Assembly (NCBI RefSeq): GCF_009870125.1
Contig: NC_046681.1
Span: forward strand, 13,157,001-13,221,000
Reading direction: 5' to 3'
DNA length: 64,000 nt
From: Drosophila pseudoobscura
Taxonomy: Eukaryota; Arthropoda; Insecta; Diptera; Drosophilidae
Shown: positions 55,319-64,000 of the stretch, in pieces
Layout: every line of letters starts with the position of its first letter
Numbering within the stretch: the stretch's first letter is position 1
The notes under the pieces: model-generated
Databases searched by the model: none
Told to the model about the DNA's origin: nothing
The model's input: the letters and a program-made list of their open reading frames with translations, nothing else
Position numbers and translations under genes: made by a program

Positions 55319-57161
55319 ACCCAAACTTATGAAATAGATTTACGATTTAAATTAATGCAAAATGTGATTGAAGTCTTGCAACTAAGACAAATACAAATGA
55401 TCTTTAAGAATGATATATGCTCCACTCTCCTGAAGAAAAACTCACTGAAAAAAATACTATTATACCAGGGAATAGCTCTGCAAAGCAACATCAACAACAA
55501 AATACCCACATATCTCCACCAAGAGAGCATACTGAAATTGAAATTAATGTACAAAGAAGTCTGCTTTTGATTTGAAATGTGATGCAAGGACACACAATTC
55601 TTCTGCCTTCTTCAGGGGCTTTCAAAGGCAAGACAGCTCCGGAATGGCTTAGCAACTGCCTGGAACCGAAGAAGTTGTTTCAACTTCTCTTCTAAAGACT
55701 TCTGTAATTTCCTGGATGAAAATTGGACAAACTACATACTGCTCTTGCCGTTAAAAAGGTTAACAGACACCAGATTGTACCAAGGAAGCTGCTCCAAACA
55801 TCCCACCAAAGCCTCGAAGTAGATGAGTCGCTACGAAGCCCCTCTAGCTCCAGGCGGCTGGAGCCGATCTGCGATCACTTACAATCTTCACCTGGTCCAC
55901 TTTGCATTCCCGATTGTATTTAAAGTATATATTGTTCACCCACATTCAGATTTCCCTTCAAAAGTTACACTGACTTGAGGATCCGCTCTGTGAGGGTTCG
56001 TGGTAGGAATAAAGCTTTATTGCACCAAGTCCCTGGCTATCGCCCACGAGAGCTGGCAGTTTCAGGAGTTGAGTTCCAAAAGAGCAAGAATGGACCCGAA
56101 GTGACGGCATCCATGCGCAGGAGTCCAGAGGGATAGCGGTCGATGATGGTCTCTGTCTCGTGTTCGGCCATCACCATGGTTAGGTCATGACATTGACATT
56201 GAGCTAGTTGTCACCAGCGTGGCATGATCCATGTCCAGGCCTGGTTGAGGGAATTACAATTGGTATACCTCAAAGCAGAGGTCTCCGGTGCTCCGGCTGA
56301 GTGGCTGCAAATAAAGGGAAATCAAAGGATCTGCAAGCGCTGAAGAGCCTGACTCATAAGTCACCTAGCACCCAGAGTCCAGGGTCTGGGGCATGGTTTG
56401 TGCCCCACATGAGCTTCTCCAGCTTTTGTTTTCTGTGTCTCCTTGTTGTAGATGTGCAGAATGGCCTACTTTTCTTCCTGCTCCTCCGTTGAGTCCGACA
56501 TGGTCCCCAATAACTGGTAAAGAGCTATACTTCTTCTGTGATTGCGTGCAGTTCTAGGATCAACTGGTGGGCTGAACCTAAGGTAAAGGCGAAAGAAAGT
56601 TGAAAATATAAGTATCCCCGAGTATGCTGACTAGATTCCACTCACTAGAGTCCATTACGAGAGTCTCAGGGAACTGTGATAGCCGGGTCCATGCCCAGAT
56701 ATTGCTGGTAGAGCTATCGAAAATGAGGAAAGCCATATTAAGAATACCTCAAAAGAATGATCTTACATTCGGTACTTACAGCGGAGCCTTCTATAGTTGG
56801 ATAACAAAAGATTGGGTTGGGTTGATTACCTGGCTGAAACCGACTTTGATTATATTGTATATTTTAAAAGTAAGAAAGAATTCGGACCAAAAAAAGATTA
56901 ATGTATTAAAGCCATATACACAAGCTATCAAATTTAAATACATATTACGATATTTCGAATTTGTTGTACTAATTTTGAAATATTGTACGTTTGCGAATGG
57001 AAAATGTTGTCATTTTGGAGGCTGGTTCCATGGGCTTTCATGGGATCTAAGGCTGGCTAGATTGGGGAAAGTTATAAGAGAAAATCGAAATCGTAGCAAT
57101 GGACAGATATTTGTCTAAGTCGAGCCCCTAAATAATATATGTATATATATTTTGCTACAAG
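55319..57161. other. Intergenic with possible gene relics
   Basis: No intact gene. A 164-codon plus frame at 56624-57118 has AT-driven composition and no family match. Minus-strand sequence at 56040-56506 has coding-like GC content but many stops (see next feature). The rest, including 55590-55930, gave only unrecognised fragments. Confidence 0.45.
56040..56506 (-). pseudogene. Possible decayed gene, family unknown
   Basis: Read on the minus strand it starts with ATG and MSDSTEEQEEK then a stop; later pieces such as VMAEHETETIIDRYPSGLLRMD run up to 44 codons in one frame. GC content resembles exons nearby, while the flanks are AT-rich. Several stops break every frame. I do not recognise the family, and chance remains possible. 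Confidence 0.25.
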
Positions 57162-57455
57162 ATGTCGGCTGAAATCGAAGAGATCCTCAAGCGCTACTCA
57201 AACTATCCGAATGTGTCGGGCATCATAATCGTGGATGCGTTTGCCATACCCATCAAGACCACAATGGAGTACACCCTGACCGTTCACTATGCTGCCCTGG
57301 CCAACAATCTGCTGGCGAAGGGCTCCAAGATGGTCCAGAAACTGGATTCCTCGAACGAATTGACAGCTCTACGCTTGCGCACCCTCAACCACGAGCTGAT
57401 GATTGTACCCGAAGAGAATTTCTTCATCGTTGTGGTGCAGAAGCCATGCGAATGA
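57162..57455 (+). CDS. Roadblock/LC7-type dynein light chain
   Basis: Single-exon gene of 97 residues, the standard length of roadblock light chains, which homodimerise and bind the dynein intermediate chain. Compare robl: IEEILKRYSNYPNVSGIIIVDAFAIPIKTTMEYTLTVHYAALANNLLAKGSKMVQKLDSSNELTALRLRTL follows the robl pattern of VxGxIVVNxxGIPxKxTxDNxxTVxYA and LDPxNDxxxLRxRxxxHE, ending VVVQKPCE. It is diverged from canonical robl, so probably one of the several fly paralogues, some of which are testis-biased. The TGA stop falls inside an AATG tetranucleotide run (57450-57474). Symbol not assigned. Confidence 0.9.
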   Translation: MSAEIEEILKRYSNYPNVSGIIIVDAFAIPIKTTMEYTLTVHYAALANNLLAKGSKMVQKLDSSNELTALRLRTLNHELMIVPEENFFIVVVQKPCE

Positions 57456-58278
57456 ATGAATGAATGAATGAATCCTTTTTCGAATGCAGCAATACGTTGA
57501 ATAAACTTTGTTTGCTGCCGCTGCAATGGTCCTTTATCTAGTTTTAATTAAAGTTCTCAAGTGTCTGGGGGCCATCTTCGGAGCTGTGAAATATGCGAGG
57601 AGTTTCCAGAAGCTTGGAATGGGTCTGGGTCTGGGACTTGGCGTTAATTGCCGCAGATAAATACACGCCGCGTCGCCATAATTACGACAGACAGATTACG
57701 GAGGCGCACTTAATTGTCCGCCGTAAAGTGTTTGCCGGTATCTCTAATCCGGCTAGCAAAGAACCGGCAAGGCAAGGCTCCGGCTGCTTCTCGATTTTAA
57801 TTATTCGGCGACGTTCAGCCGTTTGCATATTCATTGCTGCTGCTCCTGGAGGTAGGAGTTCGCTTCCCTTCGCTTTGATTTCCATTATGGCGATTCTACT
57901 ATTTTTTTTTGCTCAGTAGAAACTTCGTCTGCAATGTGGTTGGCCCAGATAAGGTGTCCAAATCGGTTAGGATTCAACTCTTTCTTGAGGAATTTTTATC
58001 TCTTTTTGGGCAGCAGTAAACCCAAAGAATTTCTCAAACACTTTGTTAAAAAGAAAACCATATTTTTCGTCCAAATTTCCACATCAAACCATCCATGAAA
58101 TCGGACAAAATCTCAGTACATTCGACCAACCGAATTGTGTTACAAAAATGCTCATTCGTAATCCAGATTTCGGAGTGTAAAGACCTCTAGATAAAATTCT
58201 AAAAACATCAAAATTTTTTAGTAACAAAATAAAAGTTTCGTAAATTTTACCGAAAAAAATAAATAATAAATACTAGTC
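57456..58278. other. Intergenic
   Basis: AATG tetranucleotide tract at the left end, then AT-rich sequence. The 108-codon frame at 57593-57919 shows no family features. Nothing else seen. Confidence 0.5.
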
Positions 58279-58806
58279 ATGGAGTACGGAAATGGTAACG
58301 GCACCAACTTCCAATCGATGCAGGGCTATGGCATGTCCATTCCCGATGGCCAGCCCCCGGAGGTAAGACCCGAAGGTTGCTGAGTTCGGGGAAACCCTAA
58401 TCTGTCCCGTCCATAGGGCTACGGCATGAGCTTCGAGGGCATGGGCCAGATGTCGGGACAAGGCCAGGAGTATGTCCAGTCCAATGGCTATGGACAGGAG
58501 GAGTCCCGCGGCCAGCCAGGCAGCGCTGCCTTTGGTGGACCCGGCTATCGCAGTCCCCTGCGATACAATAAGATGCTCAAAGAGATGAACTCTCGCAATG
58601 GTCTTTAGTAAGTCTAAGATCTTGGGCACATACTAGCTCCCACGTTTATTTTATTCCCGTCTTGCAGTTCTCCCATGGAACAACAGCGTGGCGGCCAAAG
58701 CAGTGGACAAGGCGACTACGGCTATAATTCTTTGCCTGGTCTGGGCGGTAACGAGTCCCAAGGCTACCACCATCAGTCCCAAGGGAATGGCAATACGTAC
58801 TTTTAA
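58279..58806 (+). CDS. Gln/Gly-rich protein A of a tandem pair, function unknown
   Basis: Exons 58279-58362, 58417-58607 and 58668-58806 join in phase to 137 residues. Composition is dominated by Gly, Gln, Asn, Ser and Tyr with short motifs (YGMS, GQMSGQGQEY), plus a basic segment RSPLRYNKMLKEMNSRNGLY just before the second splice. No known domain. The next gene has a related ARNGLQ segment at the equivalent splice with the same phase 2, so the two look like tandem paralogues. The low-complexity, prion-like composition is seen in some RNA-binding and sperm proteins, but no role can be assigned. Confidence 0.7.
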
Positions 58807-59282
58807 AAAAAAGAAACTGGAACTGGCGTGCTTTTATACAAGTCTTTGGAAATTGTATTCGATATTTTGGTTATTAACAATTAAATAATGCATCTAAATG
58901 GAATTTCTTGTCAAAGGTTACTTTACGAAGGGGCTGGGCTTCTTTTAGATGTGCATCCCTCTTGGTCTTCTGTGGAAAGACGGCCCTGCTTTTCTTCCCT
59001 CTGAAAGGGAAAGATTTTTTGCCGAATTTTTCTATTTGACATTTTTCCATTCGCCTACATGATGAAAATATTTCCCTCATTCGAATCCTCATCTTTGTTT
59101 CACTTTATTCCCATCAGCATTCCTTTCTCTTTGCACTCTCACAGTTTTGGCTTATTCTCATTCCAATTCTAACCCTCCGTACGTTCAAAAATCTTGAAAA
59201 AATTTCCAGAATATATTCGAAAATCTTTTGTAGTTTTAAAATAAGAACAAATTTTTTCTTTTTTTTCTTTGAATAACAAATT
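58807..59282. other. Spacer between the tandem Q/G/N-rich genes
   Basis: AT-rich 3' UTR and promoter sequence. No independent feature seen. Confidence 0.5.
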
Positions 59283-60092
59283 ATGAACCAAAGCATGGAG
59301 ATTGACTTTGCCACATACGCCCAGCTTACGGACTCGATGAACCTGCTGCCCTCTGAGGTGTTCTACCCACCCGCACAGATGGGCGGCCTGCCACTTGCCG
59401 GACACTTGGATCAGGGAAATAATGGACCTTTTGCTCAGGGAAACGTCGCGAACTTTGGTCAGGGAAACGTCGCGAACTTTGGTCAAGGAAACGTCGCGAA
59501 CTTTGGTCAGGGAAACGTAGGGAACTTTGGTCAAGGAAACGTCGCGAACTTTGGTCAGGGAGGCACCGTTAATGACAATTCTTTTGGTCATCAAAACAAC
59601 ATGAATCTCCCTCAAGAAAGTCTCAACTTTGGCCAAGGTCATGGAAGTCCCAGACAGATCTTCAGCAATCCCAATCCGATGGGTTTCCACAACGATCCCA
59701 ATATTCCCGTGGGACTGGAGGACCTCTCCGACAACTTTCGTGCCAATCCCAATGGCCGAATGTTCCGTCAGCCCATAAGCCCGGAACAGTATCGCCGAAT
59801 GGCCATCATGCAACAGCGGGCACGTCAAATGTTGGCTCGCAATGGATTGCAGTAAGTCGTCCTAGAAACCCCTTCAATATGTGATATCCATTAATCCAAG
59901 CCTTATACCCATAGTGCCCCTAATGATATCCCACGTTTCAGTGGCGGCGATGCTGGTATTACGTTTCCCGTTACTGAACGTAAGTCATCCTCAACGGCAT
60001 CTCAAGAGATCGATCTGTAATTATCCTTGTCTTCTGCAGGTCACAACCCTAATGCTGGCCCTCGTGGTAGTCGACGTAGAACCTTTTGGTAA
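59283..60092 (+). CDS. Gln/Gly/Asn-rich protein B of a tandem pair, function unknown
   Basis: Exons 59283-59851, 59915-59979 and 60040-60092 join in phase to 228 residues. N-terminus MNQSMEIDFATYAQLTDSMN is followed by an array of five QGNVANFG octapeptides encoded by 24-base repeats, then Asn/Pro-rich sequence, a basic amphipathic helix (PEQYRRMAIMQQRARQMLAR), NGLQ/H at the splice, and a basic tail PRGSRRRTFW. No known domain. The second-to-last splice falls after Asn-Gly-Leu in both this gene and gene A, with the same phase, supporting tandem duplication. Basic C-terminus and disordered body could suit a nucleic-acid-binding or sperm protein, which is speculation. Confidence 0.72.
59436..59555 (+). 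repeat. 24-base coding minisatellite
   Basis: Five tandem copies of CAGGGAAACGTCGCGAACTT plus TGGT, differing at only a few positions (CAA for CAG; one copy has GTAGGG). Each encodes QGNVANFG or QGNVGNFG. High similarity between units suggests recent expansion. Confidence 0.92.
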
Positions 60093-63000
60093 AGTCATTT
60101 GACAAGATGATTAGCTGCTTGATTTTAGAATCAAAATTAATCAAATCGTACAAGTTCGAAAATAAATTAAATGTGCAAAGAGATTTGAGGAAATTAGTTG
60201 GTATTTTGAATGATAGATTTTGAATCTGCTTATAAACAGTTTATGGAATTTATATTCCTTAGTCGATGAACTCGGAAACTAGTACTACTAGCTTCTCTAT
60301 TACGTACTACCGTACAACGAAGTCTTCTATATAATGAATTTATTAGCAGAACACTGCAATGCTGTATTCTGAAAAAATTCTATATTACGAATTTTCCGTA
60401 GAACGTTCAACGATAGTTCTATTAAGATCTCATGTCGGACTTGGATTTGTAAGTGTTTCCTGACATCAGATAAATAAATAAAAAACATTTATATTGTTTA
60501 TAGAAAATCCAGATATAGTGGAACCCATTTTAATGGCTAAAGCACCGATGGAATTTCTCTTAAGAGAGGTACATCTACCTCTATGAAAGGGGCACTTCCT
60601 GGGTGACTTAAATGACTAAATGATAGACAGACATTAGTCAAATACTTTTTCAAAACGTAATTTAAAGAAATATTTTTGGTTCTTTGAACTCCTCATCAAT
60701 CTTCTATGAAAACATGTGTTGAAAACATTCTTAAACATTTCTTTTCTATCAGATTGGTGGTTTTTGTTGTTTAGAAAATCTGGAATCTGGGAATCCTGTA
60801 ATCCTAGCTTTATTTCCGAAAATTCTCTACTTATTTAGACCAATTTGTATCTTAAGAGAATTTTTTCCAGCAAATCTTCTAAGGACCTCCAAAGGTATAA
60901 TCCCTTGTTCGATCTCAAAAATTTCTCCACATCTCTCTCTTCTTTCTTTCTAGAAAGAGATGAGAGAGAGAAGAGCAGCAGCAATAGTTGACGCTGCTTT
61001 GAGGGTAATTAACGTGTGTTTTATGGCCATTTGCCACAGCATAGAAACACACGCAGCGCCACCAGCACCCACATACCCCAACCCCAGAGCACTACCACAT
61101 CATAGATTCCACCCACCCACAGGAGGCATCGGGGGGAGGAGGTAGCCGGAGGAGAAGGTTGGAGCTCCAAGGCTCAAGGCCCCCAAACCAAACAGAATGC
61201 AATGAAGGATTAAAATAAGAAAGATGTGCAAATAAAATATTTTACAAAGCGGACAACGAGGACAACTTTTTGCCCAGAGATTGGGTTTGGGGCCGGAGAA
61301 GGGTGCTGGGAGTCCGAAATGCGAACGGAACATGTCGATGTGGAGAGTGGGGACTGAGGACTGAGCACTGAGGACTGGGGACACAGACAGCAGAAAGAGA
61401 CGGATGCACAGACAGAGGATGGGGAGCAAACAATGGCAGCCGCCGTCGGACGGGTATTCTACCGCTTGGGGGATCGTGGCGACGCTCTGGGGTTGGGATG
61501 GGGCCCTGGAGTCCTGGGATAGGGGTCGACACTGCATGGTAGCATTGTCAAAATAAATCAATCGGTTTTATGTTGTTTTCTGGAATTTCTGTTTTGTCGT
61601 TTTGCTATTTTGTTGCTGCCCCACCGCCGTCGACATCCAGAGGAAAGCTAAAGCTGCTCCGGTGTGCAGGAGGCGAGAGTGCCAGAAGCTGCAGCAGAAG
61701 AACAAGAGAGCTGCAGCTTGCGGTGGCATAAATCAGTTTGCCGTTGGACCCATTTATGAAAGGATAAAACCCACCCACAGGGAGAATGAGGCAGAGACAG
61801 AGACAGAGAGAGGGGGAGAGCGGGATCCTTGCAGCTCATAAAAATGCATAAGTTCGTTCTCCGCAAAAAAAGAGAGAAAATACTGTACATAAAAATACAA
61901 ATTTTCGAGGAAAAAAAAAAACAAGAAAAACTAAGGGAGGTTTTCGTTTTGGAAATTTCTGATTTATCTCGAAAGGAATTAAGATGTCTCAAAAGTTCCA
62001 AACGGGCGGCAGCGGGTTCCGCACACATTAAAACATCATCCCAAGAAGAGAGAGAGAATCCCCCAGTCCCATCTTTCTTCTATCAGCTCCTCATAATCGT
62101 TCACACTTCCCCCTCTCTGTCTCAGGGTATGGAAGAACTTTGGCTTTGCGGCTGGAGAGGGGAGGAGAGCGGAGGAGTTGGACTTGGTGAGAGGCCAGAG
62201 ATGGTTTAACGAAACTTTACTGCATCTCTTTGGACGCGTCTAAAGTGATTTCCTTTTAGGATTTTCAAAAACTTTGCACCAAAGGTAAGTAAACATTGCA
62301 CAGGCCCTGACTTGGGGGCCGTCTGTTTGCCACATGTGAATCCCCGAGTCCGAATCCTTGGCCCGCCTCCACTCTAATGAAGCAGCCTCCCCGCTGCCGC
62401 CGCCTCAACTCTTTAATCCCTAATAACTTTTAAGCAAGTGACTTTGCAACGCACACAAAATGTCCAAATTCATCATCTTTGTGTGTTGGCATTGACTGTG
62501 TGGCAAGGCAACCAGGGAGCGGAGCCAGTAGCCAGGGATTGGAGTTCTGTTTGGTCATGTGACCGAGAGCTAAGGGATTTGGCTTTCATGTGGACTCCCC
62601 CTGGGTCTTGGAAGATGTGTTAGTGCTTCAAGCACTCTTCATTAGTAAATTACAGAATTTTCGGTGATGAAAGAAGTCTGCCAAGTAGGATCAGGAATCA
62701 TCCTCCAACTGCTAGCTTATTATATGCGGATTAAATGGGGATTTATTTAAAATTCATTTTGGAATGAGAATAATTTATTGAAATCAACTTACGAGGTTCG
62801 GAAAGGTTTTTGAAAACGTTTTAGGTATAATTTGATAGAAAAAAACGCTTCTCATGCTACAAACAATGAATTATTAATCGAAGGGGAACATAATATATCT
62901 ATCGTATTTTTTTAACAAATCTTTATAAAGAATTCCTTGAATTACATAATTATGGAATGAAAATACATCAGCACAAGGGCGTACTTAGGGGGAATGCTTT

Positions 63001-64000
63001 CAGCATGTTTATTAGTAGAACAAAAATCTTCATTTAAAATTATCAATATCACGCATGGAAAGCCATACCTTATAAATGTAATAGTCGAAGCATTGAAGGA
63101 ACACCAGGTATTTCCCTCCTTCGTTCCTTCCTAAATAACTCTCTACTAACTCTACAATTATCGACTGCTCTTAAGTATCCATTAATTAATTAACAATAAG
63201 CAGACAATCCACCACACTTTCCCTGTAATACTCTAGAATTTTCTTATATATTTCTTAGTCACAACTTTTGGTGCCAGCCCCGAGGGAAATGAATGTTTAT
63301 GCGTAAAATTAAAATTGTGTGAAAAATGTGGCCTAAAAACAGCAACCAAGCCAAAAGCAAGTTACAAAATTGTTTTCAAATTAAGATGGCAATTTCCCCC
63401 AACTACAGGGGGGTAAAGCCCAAGAGGGCGAGGAGTGGAAACCTATGCTGGAAATTTGATTATAACCGCGAGGTTACACTTCATTCATCCTGATGTCAAA
63501 ACCCGCCCTTCACCTGGACCTGCTGTCCTTTCTCCCCACCCCCTTGGAATATTTGACATAAATTGTTTGTTGTTCCCCCATCTGGAGTTCCCCAAATTGT
63601 TGTCTGCCCTTCGAAAGGAATTTATGCGATCAATTAAATTTCTTCAAATGACCGAAAAGTTGTTGCCAGTTTTTTAATTTTCATAAATTTTACTTAAATA
63701 TTTTTTTTGGTTCTTGTTCTTAAATTTGTCGATTCCGGGGGCCCGACTGCTTAATGTGTCAAAGTTTTGTGCTTGGCCTGGCGTGGCGTGGAGTTATGCA
63801 AATGATAATCAGATTTTATGATGATTAGAAATTAGAAATTTAGAGAATGAGAATTTATTGTAAATGAGGAAAAACTCAAACGCTAGAGTGGGAGGAGCCC
63901 TGCGGGGGAGGGCTGGGGAGGTAAATCCAGTGTCCAGCGAAAGTAAATCAAATGTAAATCATCGACAGGGCGCTAGTCCTTGGATCCCAGGCAAACTTTC
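60093..64000. other. Intergenic, no gene supported
   Basis: AT-rich DNA with GA-rich runs (60950-60975, 61795-61825, 62045-62055) and CCCCAC-rich stretches (61060-61130, 61430-61520) that create long but compositionally biased frames. Could be the upstream or intronic sequence of a gene to the right. I see no repeat family, RNA gene or conserved coding block. Confidence 0.5.

Noticed and set aside
56624-57118. 164-codon plus-strand frame
   Set aside because: AT-driven codons, no domain, abrupt change of composition along its length.
60430-60585. Possible two-exon micro-gene starting MSDLD
   Set aside because: The GT donor and AG acceptor do not join in a phase that keeps the second open piece.
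61100-61561. 153-codon minus-strand frame
   Set aside because: Created by CCCCAC- and GA-rich low-complexity DNA.

Overview
The window is a piece of an insect nuclear genome, almost certainly Drosophila. It has short introns with GTRAGT donors, GC-rich third codon positions in genes, AT-rich spacers, and the fly housekeeping core-promoter motifs DRE (TATCGATA), motif 1 (GGTCACACTG) and motif 6 (GGTATATTT-like). The gene order from about 5 to 42 kb matches, from memory, the D. melanogaster 2L 26B-26D neighbourhood (Muller B): CG31637, CG9550, CG31638 with nested CG9547, CG9548, epsilonCOP, CG10424, KFase, DLP, Sec61alpha, CG9536, mmy, CG9531. Species is not certain; an obscura-group fly is my guess.

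Layout. 1-8.7 kb: two tandem Golgi carbohydrate sulfotransferase genes on the minus strand; the first runs off the left edge through an intron of more than 5.4 kb. 10-15 kb: a CCDC102A-like coiled-coil gene (minus) with a glutaryl-CoA dehydrogenase gene nested in an intron on the plus strand. 15-20 kb: compact housekeeping block, PHF5A (splicing), epsilon-COP (COPI coat), NAD(P)HX dehydratase, kynurenine formamidase, with divergent pairs sharing DRE promoters. 20-24.7 kb: DLP, the fly DAXX histone chaperone. 25.9-28.2 kb: old repeats and a small hAT transposon. 28-42 kb: Sec61alpha (translocon), TMEM115-like Golgi protein, mummy (UDP-GlcNAc pyrophosphorylase, with an alternative N-terminal exon) and a HemK/PrmC-type methyltransferase. 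44-49 kb: Pirh2, a RING ubiquitin ligase. 49-60 kb, less conserved: a 3' fragment of an MBOAT7/frj acyltransferase gene, an intronless BTBD9 paralogue, a decayed Skp1 pseudogene, a secreted lipase, a roadblock-type dynein light chain and two tandem Q/G/N-rich genes of unknown function. 60-64 kb holds no gene I can support.

Functional themes are early secretory pathway and glycosylation (sulfotransferases, epsilon-COP, Sec61alpha, TMEM115, mmy), mitochondrial or metabolite repair (GCDH, NAXD, KFase) and nuclear or ubiquitin functions (PHF5A, DLP, Pirh2). There is no operon logic; sharing is at divergent promoters.

The most interesting non-genic signal is a dispersed, diverged repeat family (near 6.6-7.06, 25.9-27.1, 34.3 and 40.1-40.6 kb). 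One end carries motif 6, DRE and motif 1, and it abuts the 5' ends of the first sulfotransferase gene, the distal mmy exon and the HemK gene, and lies upstream of Sec61alpha. It looks like a repeat that supplies, or has been captured as, housekeeping promoters.
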